From the NCBI GenBank assembly GCA_018712565.1, contig DVGU01000057.1:1-52789 (forward strand): DNA of 52,789 nt. The letters are read 5' to 3'. The stretch's first letter is position 1. Every line of letters begins with the position of its first letter. This document shows, one piece after another, positions 17,006 through 25,121 of this stretch. A program made the translations under genes and the position numbers. The notes under the pieces were generated by a model. That model made no database searches. It had not been told where the DNA came from and was given only the letters and a program-made list of their open reading frames with translations. The stretch is from Candidatus Faecimonas gallistercoris. Its GTDB lineage: Bacteria > Bacillota_I > Bacilli_A > RF39 > UBA660.

Positions 17006-17512
17006 ATGAGTAAGTATCAATATAAAATATTAAGTTATTGGAACAATGCAGATGATTTATATGTCAATTACATTGTAGAAGATACCGAAACTAAAAATAC
17101 AGTCAATGCAATAGAATATTACAATACTTCTGATCTTAGTTGTGATTATAATTCATCTTCAGTAGAGGATATTATAGATTCATTAACAGAACTAATCAAA
17201 GAAAACAATGGATTAGAATTTAATTTACCAAAAGTAAGTGAGGCAAGTCCATTACTTAAATACGTATATGATTATGTTTGTGAAAGTGATGCTGATATGT
17301 GTCATATTGATTATAACGATTGGGAAGAATTAAAAGAAGATGAAGAATTTATTGATGAAGATATTAATACTCTAAAAAAGGAAATTGATAAATACAATCT
17401 ACATAGTTATATAACACTAGATGATGGCGAGTATATGATATGTGGTTATGGTGGTTTACAATGTTGCTTTAATGATGATAGAGTAAAGGAGCATGATGAA
17501 CTTGAAAGATGA
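17006..17512 (+). CDS. Highly acidic protein with DELER tail (candidate antirestriction/DNA mimic)
   Basis: 168 residues, very rich in Asp and Glu (runs such as EELKEDEEFIDEDI) and Tyr, with few Lys/Arg, so strongly negative. That composition, size and its place next to SSB are like the ArdA or Ocr class of DNA mimics, but I do not see an ArdA signature, so the function is inferred from composition alone. It follows SSB by 2 nt and ends HDELER. Its stop overlaps the start of the next gene. Confidence 0.6.
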   Translation: MSKYQYKILSYWNNADDLYVNYIVEDTETKNTVNAIEYYNTSDLSCDYNSSSVEDIIDSLTELIKENNGLEFNLPKVSEASPLLKYVYDYVCESDADMCHIDYNDWEELKEDEEFIDEDINTLKKEIDKYNLHSYITLDDGEYMICGYGGLQCCFNDDRVKEHDELER

Positions 17513-18170
17513 ATTAAAAAAAGGACAAGCATTTATAGGTGTTGATGATAAAAAATATTATTTTCTAGGATTTGATTATGATGACCAAATATTCTTTACT
17601 AATTTAGATTTATGGACTGATAAAGAACAAAGTTATATGACTAAAAGCAATATTTTTATTAAAGAGGTTTTAGATGAAAAATCAGAGATAATTGAAAATA
17701 GTACATGGTATTATCAGTCTATGAAAGAATTAGATAATTCTACTATGGAAGAAAAAATTAAAAGATGCTTGGATATTATTAAAAACTCAAATACAAAAGA
17801 ATTTGAATTAAGACCTACTGAGATAGGTCCATTAGTAAGAGGACAAGCATATAGTAAAGAGTTTAATCAATATTATGAGGTTATCGGTTTTATCGTTGAT
17901 AATAATATTTATTTAGATGCTGAATTAAAAGCTAAACAAAAAGGCTTTTTTGCAATCTATCATTCCAATTGTGAGAGTACAGTACCATTAATATTTGAAA
18001 GAAACTTTAGTGATAAAGATAATTCGTTTGATGGTAAACACTTTGTAGCAGGTAATGATGATAGAGTTGATATTGAAGATGTTATTTGTAATAAAGAATT
18101 AGTTAATTCTTATATGAATGACACACTATCGGATAGATTAGAGAATAACAACAAAGATATGTCAAAATAA
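17496..18170 (+). CDS. Hypothetical protein with two similar halves
   Basis: 224 residues from ATG 17496 (ATG 17493 and TTG 17502 are also possible; AAAGGAG is at 17485-17491). The N-terminal half begins KKGQAFIGVDDKKYYFLGFDYDDQIFFTN and the C-terminal half LVRGQAYSKEFNQYYEVIGFIVDNNIYLD, a clear internal repeat of the pattern 'GQAy...yY.v.GF..D..iy'. The protein is acidic and soluble. It overlaps the preceding acidic gene, so translation is coupled. It lacks the ER tail. The transcript ends in the hairpin at 18178. Confidence 0.6.
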   Translation: MNLKDELKKGQAFIGVDDKKYYFLGFDYDDQIFFTNLDLWTDKEQSYMTKSNIFIKEVLDEKSEIIENSTWYYQSMKELDNSTMEEKIKRCLDIIKNSNTKEFELRPTEIGPLVRGQAYSKEFNQYYEVIGFIVDNNIYLDAELKAKQKGFFAIYHSNCESTVPLIFERNFSDKDNSFDGKHFVAGNDDRVDIEDVICNKELVNSYMNDTLSDRLENNNKDMSK

Positions 18171-18177
18171 AATATAA

Positions 18178-18219
18178 AACTGTGCAATTATTGGGTAATA
18201 GTTGCACAGTTGTTTTTTT
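18178..18219 (+). terminator. Intrinsic terminator before the T4SS genes
   Basis: AACTGTGCAA (18178-18187) pairs perfectly with TTGCACAGTT (18202-18211), loop of 14, followed by GTTTTTTT. It separates the adhesin/SSB block from the secretion genes. Read-through or a separate promoter is needed downstream. Confidence 0.8.
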
Positions 18220-18248
18220 GTATATGAATAAAAGAAAGGGTGAATATA

Positions 18249-18530
18249 ATGAGGAATTTTTTAAGTACATTAGCAATTCAACAATTAGAAGGTGGAACGT
18301 ATACAATAGATACTGTTTTAAATGTAATTAAACAAATAACTGACTGGGCATTAGCAGTAGGAATATCCCTTGCTGGTATTGCATTAGTTGTAAGTTTCAT
18401 TATGTATGCAGTAGTAGATGTCGACCAAAAGCCTAGAGTAAAAACAAGAATTTTACAGACATTACTTGGAATATTCGGAATAATTTTAGCCATCTCATTA
18501 GTTAATATTATTATAAAATTATTTACATAG
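18249..18530 (+). CDS. VirB2/TrbC-like small two-helix membrane protein
   Basis: 93 residues from ATG 18249 (AAAGGG 8 nt upstream). There are two hydrophobic helices (about 30-58 and 70-92) separated by a short polar loop with DVDQKPRVKTR. This is the form of TrbC/VirB2-type subunits that precede VirB6-like genes in Gram-positive ICEs. No clear signal-peptidase site is seen. It is the first gene of the secretion operon. Confidence 0.6.
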   Translation: MRNFLSTLAIQQLEGGTYTIDTVLNVIKQITDWALAVGISLAGIALVVSFIMYAVVDVDQKPRVKTRILQTLLGIFGIILAISLVNIIIKLFT

Positions 18531-18542
18531 GTGTAATGCTTT

Positions 18543-19931
18543 ATGATGACAAAAGTTTTTGATTTATTACGTAGTCTAGGTTGGTATTTAACAAGTTTTA
18601 TTTATGATTTAATTGATGGACTTTTGCAGATTATAAAAGAACTTAATGCGTTTGATATAATTAACTCATTATCAAGCAATCAAACATTCATAAATTTTTA
18701 TAATGGTGCTATGGCAATAGCAGTAACATTGTTTGCATTATTTATAGTATGGAGATTTGTAAATAAATTGTTAGATCCAGATGAAGAAACAACGTTTAAA
18801 ATGATTATCATGGAGGCAGTAAAATGTGGAACGCTTATTATGCTATCTACATTTTTATTTGTGCAAGTATCTAACTTTTCAATTACCTTATCTAATTATA
18901 CAGGAAATATTTTTGAAACGACCAGCAATTCAAAAATGAGTGATTCAATGCTTACAATGTTTATTTCTTATAGAGATGGTTATAAGAATAGCGAAAAGTT
19001 TGATGAAAGCAAAAGTATATCAGAATTAGTAAGTAGTGGCTCATTTGATAATGATGAATTATATTTGTCAAAATATGTAACTAAATCAAGAGTAATATTA
19101 TCTGATGAAAAAGATTATAAATACGAAATAAATTGGATTATGGCAGTATTAAGTGGTGGCTTTTTCCTATATAGTTTATTCTTTGCTGGAATTATGTTAG
19201 GAAGAAGGCAAATAGAATTTTTATTTCTATTTTCAATAGCACCAATAATATTTGCAACAAGTGTTTGTAATAAGCAAAGGCGAGGTGCAGTTATTGAACA
19301 ATTAGTATCGCTCGCACTCCAAAGTGCAGTTGTAATGCTAATAGTCAGTCTAACAGTAATGGTAATGCAAGAAATAAGTGTTACGACATTCTTTAGTAAT
19401 TCGTTTATGAATATTACAACTAAAGCATTATTATATCTTGGATGTGCGACATTCATCATGACAGGTAGTCAAGTGATTAACAGATTTATTGGCTCAAATG
19501 TAAGTGCAGCGAGTGGTAGAGAACAATTAATGTCATTAATGGGTTATGGCAAAATGGCTGGAATTGGAGCAACTATTGGAGCAGGAGCAACACTTGGTGG
19601 AGCTCTTTTAGGTACTGGTGTTGCTATGAAAGGTGGAAAAGCAGTAGGCTCTCATGCTTTATCTCAAGCAGGACTTGCTTTAGGAGTAATGGGTGCAGTT
19701 GATCCATCTAGTGGACAAACACCAAATAGAATGCAGAGATTTGCTAGTGCTATGGGAACAAGAATGTATATGGCTGGTCAAAAAATGGGAAGTAAACCTA
19801 GTGGCAATAAGTTTAGTGCAAGTGATGCCTTTGTAAATGCAGGAGCAAGTAGTTTGCATAATACTGTAAGAAGAGTAATGCCACGAGCGAGTTATAATAC
19901 ATCTTATTACCGAAGAAAAAACATGATATAG
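18543..19931 (+). CDS. VirB6/TrbL-like polytopic T4SS protein
   Basis: 462 residues. After an amphipathic N terminus there are about seven to eight hydrophobic segments (first near 55-75, then 93-115, 200-222, 225-245, 265-290, 300-320), then a Gly/Ala-rich segment (GAGATLGGALLGTGVAMKGGKAVG) and a polar basic tail of about 100 residues. This matches the TrbL/VirB6-like proteins that form the membrane channel in Gram-positive T4SS. It lies between the VirB2-like and PrgI genes, the usual order. Confidence 0.8.
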   Translation: MMTKVFDLLRSLGWYLTSFIYDLIDGLLQIIKELNAFDIINSLSSNQTFINFYNGAMAIAVTLFALFIVWRFVNKLLDPDEETTFKMIIMEAVKCGTLIMLSTFLFVQVSNFSITLSNYTGNIFETTSNSKMSDSMLTMFISYRDGYKNSEKFDESKSISELVSSGSFDNDELYLSKYVTKSRVILSDEKDYKYEINWIMAVLSGGFFLYSLFFAGIMLGRRQIEFLFLFSIAPIIFATSVCNKQRRGAVIEQLVSLALQSAVVMLIVSLTVMVMQEISVTTFFSNSFMNITTKALLYLGCATFIMTGSQVINRFIGSNVSAASGREQLMSLMGYGKMAGIGATIGAGATLGGALLGTGVAMKGGKAVGSHALSQAGLALGVMGAVDPSSGQTPNRMQRFASAMGTRMYMAGQKMGSKPSGNKFSASDAFVNAGASSLHNTVRRVMPRASYNTSYYRRKNMI

Positions 19932-19944
19932 GAGGAATGAATTT

Positions 19945-20247
19945 ATGTATATTACAGTAAAATCAATAAAAAGAAATTTAGGTTTTAAAGGTATCGAGGT
20001 ATCTGATATTATTATTGCTTTACCAATATTAATCTTATTTATAGTCTTATTTTGCTTTACACCACTCAAAATACCTTCTATTGTTGGATTAATGATTGGA
20101 ATTTTTTGTTTACTACCTATTAATGTTAGTAAGAAAAATAGAATGTATAAAGTAATAGGTTTAATTTTTAAATATTTATTTAGAAATAAGATATATGTAT
20201 ATCAAAGGAAAGGAGAGGTGGACAACTTTGAAAAAACAAGTAACTAA
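19945..20247 (+). CDS. PrgI/VirB3-like T4SS protein
   Basis: 100 residues, with two closely spaced hydrophobic helices (about 25-42 and 47-65) and a basic C terminus (FKYLFRNKIYVYQRKGE). PrgI-family proteins of this length directly precede VirB4 in Gram-positive conjugation operons, as here. AGGAGGAA precedes ATG 19945. Its last 20 nt overlap the VirB4 start. Confidence 0.8.
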   Translation: MYITVKSIKRNLGFKGIEVSDIIIALPILILFIVLFCFTPLKIPSIVGLMIGIFCLLPINVSKKNRMYKVIGLIFKYLFRNKIYVYQRKGEVDNFEKTSN

Positions 20248-22735
20248 AGAAGAAAAAAAGAAAAAGAAAGAACATAAAGTTATAGAAAAGTTTGTTAAGA
20301 AGAAAGACAATTCAAAACAAAAATACATAACTAAAGGTGTTTTAAAAAGAAAGTTTAAAAATGCTCAAAGTTTTACCAATGCAGAAGTAGTAAATGATAA
20401 TGGAATTATAAAACTTCGTGATAATAGTTTTGCAAGAGTTTTTTCAGTTGATGCTATTGATTTATCACTAACATCAAATAATCAAAAGCAAAACTTTTTT
20501 AATCAATTAAAATTTCTTTATCAATTAAAAGGATTAAATTTAAGAATATACAAGTTAGATGATAAGATAGATCTAAATGCTAATAAAGATTACTACAATA
20601 GACTAATGGAAGAATTTGCTAATGATGAAGAAAAACTAACATTTTTAAAAGAAAGATATGATAGATTAGAAATATTAGAAGAACAAAATCTTACTACTAC
20701 AAGTAGATATTATTTTGTATTAATTAGTGATAATGATAAAGCATTAGAACATACATCAGAAGAACTAGAAATGCATTGTTACAATATGACACCTAGATTA
20801 CATATTCAAATGATTACAAATAAACTAGAGATATATCAGTTTTTGATAAACTTATATTTATCGAATGCTAATATAGAACAATTAATGTGGAGCGATTTAG
20901 TAGAACTAATCACTCCTTTTTTTATTAATGAAACAGTAGGTTATATAAAATCAGATGATACAGAAATACAAGTTGTAACAATTAAAAGATTACCACCATT
21001 TATAGATGAGTTATTTTTTGAAGAACTATTTAATGTTCCAGATACAAGATGTTGTATTCATATTAAAGATACAATACCAACTGAAGAACTGGTTAGAAGA
21101 TTAGATAGTAATTATGAATTTTTAGTTTCCGAAAGAAGCACTACTAGAAAATTATCAGATGCTACTCAAATGGATACTGAAAGAGAGAACTTTCAAGCAT
21201 TAATGACACAAATTAAAAATGGCGATGAAAAAATCAAAGAAGTTGATTTCATTATTGTAATAAGTGGTAATAGAAAACAACGTGAAGAAAAGTTAAAAGA
21301 GTTAAGAAAAATTGCTGATGTATTTCAAATTAAATTAGATGTTCCTAGAATGAGGCAAATGGAAGGTTGGCAAGCATTCGATATAACTAAAAATGGTTTT
21401 GAAGATTATCATAACTATCTTCCTAGTTTGACTTTATCAGCATCATTCCCACTTACGATTACTCATTTTAATGATGAAACAGGTTATATTTTAGGATCAG
21501 ATATTCATACAGCTTTACCAACAATATTTGATTTATTTCATAAAGATGCAACACGACCATCAAGTAATTTAGCCATAATTGCATCAACTGGTGGTGGTAA
21601 AAGTTTTACATTAAAGAAAATGATTATTAATGAAATTAATCGTGGTAATTCTTGCTTTTTGTTTGATGCAGAGGGCGAGTATGAAAAGTTAGTTAGGAAA
21701 AATAAGGGAGAGTATATTGATATGTATTCTTCTAGTGGTGGTATCATTAATCCACTACAAGTAAGATTTCTTCCTAGTGATAAAGAAGAAAAAGAAGATG
21801 GCGATATAAATTCAATTAATTATGAAGATTGTCCTCTTGCTAAACATCTAGGATCACTAGAAACATTTATTAAATGTGCCTTTGAAGAAATAAAAGAAAG
21901 TGAAGTAGTAGTTATGCTAGATATGATTGAAAAACTATATAAAAGGTTTGGTATAACTAAAAATACAAAAATATCTAGGTTAGAGAAATTAGAAAATACT
22001 GATTATCCAATATTTTCCGACTTGATAGAATTTCTACCAGATTATCGTAATATGATTACTAACCCAGAACAATTAAAAATAGTTGATAAGTTAGAGATAT
22101 TGTTAGATAGATTTAAAGTTGGAACTGATGCAATGTTATTTAATGGTTATACATCAGTAAATCTTGATGCTAACTTAATTGCATTTAATGTAAAGGACTT
22201 GCTATATAGTAAAAACAAAAGAATTATAACTACTCAGTTAGTAAATTTACTTACTTATCTAAATAATATTATCGTAAGAAATAAGATAGTAAATGATAAA
22301 GAAAAAGATAAAAAGAGAATTAAAAATATTGCAGTAGTAGTAGATGAGTTTCACTTATATTTAAAGAATACTGATAGTGAGGTATTGCTTACCTTTGAAC
22401 AAATTGCAAGAAGAATTAGAAAGTATCACGGGGCATTTATTCCAGCAACTCAAAGTATTCATGACTTTTTAGGAGATGATGATTCAGTTAGGAGTGCTAC
22501 AGCAATCTTTAATAATTGTCAGTATCAATTAGTTGGAATGCTAAAAGAAGATGACTTAACAACTTATTTAAAATTATTCTATCAAAACCCATTAACTGAT
22601 ACACAAAAAGAATTTTTAATGCAAGCAGAGATGGGAGAGTTTTTGCTTACGATTAATTCGAAGAATAGAATAAGAGTTAAAATTGTTGCTACACCACTTG
22701 AAGTTGAACTGATGGGAGAAGAAGTTAAAGTATGA
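20228..22735 (+). CDS. VirB4-type conjugation ATPase
   Basis: 835 residues from TTG 20228, chosen because AAAGGAGAGG lies just upstream; the longer frame from 20195 has no ribosome site. A very basic N terminus is followed by the VirB4 N-terminal domain. Walker A ASTGGGKS lies near 453-460 and Walker B NIAVVVDEFHLYL near 700-712, followed by RRIRKYHGAFIPATQS and NCQYQLVGML motifs of the TraE/VirB4 family. It powers assembly and transfer at the inner face of the membrane. Confidence 0.93.
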   Translation: MKKQVTKEEKKKKKEHKVIEKFVKKKDNSKQKYITKGVLKRKFKNAQSFTNAEVVNDNGIIKLRDNSFARVFSVDAIDLSLTSNNQKQNFFNQLKFLYQLKGLNLRIYKLDDKIDLNANKDYYNRLMEEFANDEEKLTFLKERYDRLEILEEQNLTTTSRYYFVLISDNDKALEHTSEELEMHCYNMTPRLHIQMITNKLEIYQFLINLYLSNANIEQLMWSDLVELITPFFINETVGYIKSDDTEIQVVTIKRLPPFIDELFFEELFNVPDTRCCIHIKDTIPTEELVRRLDSNYEFLVSERSTTRKLSDATQMDTERENFQALMTQIKNGDEKIKEVDFIIVISGNRKQREEKLKELRKIADVFQIKLDVPRMRQMEGWQAFDITKNGFEDYHNYLPSLTLSASFPLTITHFNDETGYILGSDIHTALPTIFDLFHKDATRPSSNLAIIASTGGGKSFTLKKMIINEINRGNSCFLFDAEGEYEKLVRKNKGEYIDMYSSSGGIINPLQVRFLPSDKEEKEDGDINSINYEDCPLAKHLGSLETFIKCAFEEIKESEVVVMLDMIEKLYKRFGITKNTKISRLEKLENTDYPIFSDLIEFLPDYRNMITNPEQLKIVDKLEILLDRFKVGTDAMLFNGYTSVNLDANLIAFNVKDLLYSKNKRIITTQLVNLLTYLNNIIVRNKIVNDKEKDKKRIKNIAVVVDEFHLYLKNTDSEVLLTFEQIARRIRKYHGAFIPATQSIHDFLGDDDSVRSATAIFNNCQYQLVGMLKEDDLTTYLKLFYQNPLTDTQKEFLMQAEMGEFLLTINSKNRIRVKIVATPLEVELMGEEVKV

Positions 22736-22914
22736 AACGATTAAGTGGTCGGCAGTTAAGAAAAGAGTTTAAGAAGATATACTTTGATGAGTTTGATGAT
22801 CCAAATGAATCTTTTATGGATTTCTTGTTAGACTTAATTCCAAAGAAAATATTAATAGAAATTATTTCAAAAGGGGAACATTATTATTCCTCTATTTTTA
22901 GTAAGTATAAATAA
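22732..22914 (+). CDS. Small basic/acidic protein in the T4SS operon, unknown
   Basis: 60 residues; start and the VirB4 stop share ATGA. The sequence has a basic N terminus (MKRLSGRQLRKEFKKIYF), an acidic middle and an amphipathic helix (FMDFLLDLIPKKILIEII). No membrane helix is certain. The next gene starts on the last base of its stop codon, so all three are tightly coupled. The family is not recognised. Confidence 0.6.
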   Translation: MKRLSGRQLRKEFKKIYFDEFDDPNESFMDFLLDLIPKKILIEIISKGEHYYSSIFSKYK

Positions 22915-23840
22915 TGAATAAAGGTAAAAAGAAAAACATTATTCTAAAAATTATTGGTGGTAGTACCATTTTGTCGGTAGCTTTTGCAATGGTTATTTTA
23001 ATTTGTGTGCTAATGATTTTTGATTTTTTTGGAACAAAACTTACAAAAGAAAAAGTTCAACACAATGAAGAATATGCAGATGCTTATAAGACTGCACTTA
23101 ATACATATCTAAAAGATGGATACGTTCCACTACAAAGACTATTATATTTTTATTTGGAAGATTCAACATTGACGCTAGATATTCTATATACAATGAATCA
23201 AAATAAAGAGGCAAAAACTGCTAGAGAAATAGAAAGTGTTTGTGAAGATCAAAGGGTAAAAAATATGACTGCTTGCACTAATGTTAATATAGAAGAAAAT
23301 AAAGATTATCTTGTAGTAAGTACAGGACATTTCAATTTTCCGTTAAAAAGTGAGTTTACTGTAACAAGTTTCTTTAATGAACAAAGAACAGTATATGGAG
23401 AAAGTAATACTCACAATGGTTGGGATTTAGCAGTACCAGCTCAAACACCAGTCTATTCAGTTTGTGATGGAGTGGTTGAAAAAGTAAACTTTACTCAAGA
23501 TTCTAATCTTCCTTACGACCAAAGTGGAAATAGTGTTGGCAATACAATTACCTTAAAATGTGATAGTGATTATGATGAAACTTATTATGTAATATTCGCT
23601 CATCTTTATCCTAATAGTGCAAAAGTTAGAGAAGGAGATACAGTAAGTCATTGGACACAAGTTGCAACTGCTGGAACTACTGGTTACTCAACTGGTAATC
23701 ATTTACATTATCAAGTGGAAAATGAAAATAGAGAATTAGTTGATGGAATGCAGTTAATTGATTTTACATTAAGTAGTTCATCAGACTTTAATGACTTTAA
23801 AAATCCTAATACTGGTTTTAGACCACCACTTGGAAATTAA
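22914..23840 (+). CDS. Membrane-anchored M23 (LytM) peptidoglycan endopeptidase
   Basis: 308 residues. One N-terminal membrane helix (about 10-37), then about 100 residues of helical, Tyr/Thr-rich sequence with two Cys (VCEDQ, TACTN) of unknown fold, then an M23 domain at 150-290. The zinc ligands are present: His and Asp in THNGWDLAVP, and HLH in GNHLHYQ. It should cut peptidoglycan locally so the mating channel can cross the wall, like VirB1/TcpG-type hydrolases. It is the last gene of the VirB4 operon and is followed by the iteron/hairpin region. Confidence 0.88.
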   Translation: MNKGKKKNIILKIIGGSTILSVAFAMVILICVLMIFDFFGTKLTKEKVQHNEEYADAYKTALNTYLKDGYVPLQRLLYFYLEDSTLTLDILYTMNQNKEAKTAREIESVCEDQRVKNMTACTNVNIEENKDYLVVSTGHFNFPLKSEFTVTSFFNEQRTVYGESNTHNGWDLAVPAQTPVYSVCDGVVEKVNFTQDSNLPYDQSGNSVGNTITLKCDSDYDETYYVIFAHLYPNSAKVREGDTVSHWTQVATAGTTGYSTGNHLHYQVENENRELVDGMQLIDFTLSSSSDFNDFKNPNTGFRPPLGN

Positions 23841-23873
23841 AGGAAGCACATTTATAATGGCTATTTTATGATG

Positions 23874-24119
23874 GTAGCCACTTTTAAAGAAAAAGGTAGC
23901 CACAATATTTGTTGATATTAAAGGTATTTTTTATATAGGGTAGCCACTTTTGTTATTAAAAGTAGTCATTTTTGCAAGTGCAAAAATAGTAAGACACCAC
24001 TATTTTCCCTTTATGCCATAAGGAATAAAAGGATTTGTGGTGTCGTTCTTCTTATGCCCATTAAAAATATGCAATATTTTTATTAAGAAAAATACCTTAA
24101 AAAAGTAGAAAGTGGCTAC
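23874..24119. other. Candidate oriT: phased GTAGCCAC iterons plus three hairpins
   Basis: GTAGCCAC occurs at 23874, 23896 and 23940, with a degenerate copy GTAGTCAT at 23962: start-to-start steps of 22, 44 and 22 bp. An inverted copy GTGGCTAC is at 24112-24119. Between them are hairpins: ATTTTTGC/GCAAAAAT (23968-23975, 23980-23987); GACACCAC/GTGGTGTC (23993-24000, 24037-24044) enclosing a smaller one; and a 9-bp A/T stem (24062-24070, 24074-24082). TTATGCC is repeated at 24011 and 24052. There is no coding potential. It lies just before the relaxase and RHH genes, the classic place for oriT. Confidence 0.65.
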
Positions 24120-24147
24120 CTATAAATTAAAGAAAGGAGTTTGTAAA

Positions 24148-24354
24148 ATGGTAAAAGGTTTAGTTAGAACTACATTAAGAATTGATAATAATTTAAAAAC
24201 TAGAATAGAACTTTTAGCAGTTAAAAATAATTTAAGTTTCAATAAAATGCTAACTTATCTAATAGAACTTGGCTATAATTCCTACATGGAAAAATTTGAT
24301 AAGTATTACGAAATACAAAATAAAAAAATTGAAAGAGAGGAAGAAGATGAATAA
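24148..24354 (+). CDS. Ribbon-helix-helix relaxosome accessory protein
   Basis: 68 residues from ATG 24148 (AAAGGAG upstream). The opening VKGLVRTTLRIDNNLKTRIELLAVKNNLSFNKMLTYLIELG is a typical Arc/MetJ ribbon-helix-helix: one beta strand (RTTLRI) and two helices. The tail is charged. It probably binds the iterons directly upstream, both to assist the relaxase and to autoregulate; the inverted iteron lies within its leader. A longer frame from GTG 24112 would start inside the iteron and is rejected. Confidence 0.75.
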   Translation: MVKGLVRTTLRIDNNLKTRIELLAVKNNLSFNKMLTYLIELGYNSYMEKFDKYYEIQNKKIEREEEDE

Positions 24355-24811
24355 GACTAGAATTTATACAGATGAAGAAATAAGAGTTTTATTAAGTAAT
24401 CCTAATGTTGTTAGAATTAGAAATAAAAGTCAGATACTTTATAAAAATAGTTTTAAACTTTGGGCTGTTAAAGAAAAATTATCTCATAGCGAAAAGACTG
24501 CAAAAGAAATATTTACTGAAGGTAAGTTTGATGTAAATATGTTAGATGACAGAACTCCACAAAAAAGGTTAAACTCATGGATGAAGAAATATAAAATATT
24601 TGGAGAAGATTATTTTTCTGATTCTAAATCTCATTATCAAACAAAAGGAACAATTTTTGATAAAGATAAAGCAGAACATAACTTTGTAAATTATGTTAGA
24701 AAAGCAGTACATAATCCAAAGTTTGTAGCATTCATAATTGATAGAGATGAAAAAAATAATCTTCGTATAACTAATTTAGTGAGTATTGAAGATGAAAAAA
24801 CTAACAGTTAG
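24347..24811 (+). CDS. HTH protein with IS3-OrfA-like N-terminal domain
   Basis: 154 residues from ATG 24347 (GAGAGGAAG upstream; 8-nt overlap with the RHH gene). The first 85 residues (YTDEEIRVLLSNPNVVRI, then SQILYKNSFKLWAVKEKL, EIFTEGKFDVNML, RTPQKRLNSWMKKY) recall the helix-turn-helix OrfA-type proteins of IS3-family elements in Clostridia. No transposase catalytic partner is nearby. The second half is unlike that family. Encoded between two RHH proteins and the relaxase, it is probably a DNA-binding part of the relaxosome. Family resemblance is from memory. Confidence 0.5.
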   Translation: MNKTRIYTDEEIRVLLSNPNVVRIRNKSQILYKNSFKLWAVKEKLSHSEKTAKEIFTEGKFDVNMLDDRTPQKRLNSWMKKYKIFGEDYFSDSKSHYQTKGTIFDKDKAEHNFVNYVRKAVHNPKFVAFIIDRDEKNNLRITNLVSIEDEKTNS

Positions 24812-25121
24812 ATTAGAAGATTATATTTATGATAGACTTTATCTTGTAGCAAATGATAATACCACATCAGTAAATAAAGTTGTGGCTAGTATTTTAGAAA
24901 AATATATTAACGAGCCAAGAGAAATTAATTATTTAAAAGAAATAGATGAAAAATTAAAGAATATAGATGATAAGTTAGAAAAAATTTCTAAAAGACAATA
25001 TAAGCATTTTAAATTATCTCAACAACACTTTGCTAACTTTGGCTACTTATCAAATGCTGATATAAAAGAAGATAAATGTCTTAATGAAATATTAAATAGT
25101 AAGGACTCTTTCAATGAGTAA
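24792..25121 (+). CDS. Ribbon-helix-helix / coiled-coil accessory protein (MobC-like position)
   Basis: 109 residues from ATG 24792. A short RHH-like start (KKLTVRLEDYIYDRLYLVANDNTTSVNKVVASILEKYI) is followed by a coiled coil (LKEIDEKLKNIDDKLEKISKRQYKHF). It overlaps the gene before by 20 nt and the relaxase by 8 nt. Such proteins bind oriT and load the relaxase. It is the second RHH-type gene in the cluster. Confidence 0.7.
   Translation: MKKLTVRLEDYIYDRLYLVANDNTTSVNKVVASILEKYINEPREINYLKEIDEKLKNIDDKLEKISKRQYKHFKLSQQHFANFGYLSNADIKEDKCLNEILNSKDSFNE

Noticed and set aside
23874-23969. CRISPR array from the GTAGCCAC repeats
   Set aside because: The repeats are only 8 bp with 14-bp gaps, there are four at most, and no cas genes are near.
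24112-24147. A longer RHH protein starting at GTG 24112
   Set aside because: The GTG is part of the inverted iteron and has no ribosome site; ATG 24148 has AAAGGAG at the right distance.
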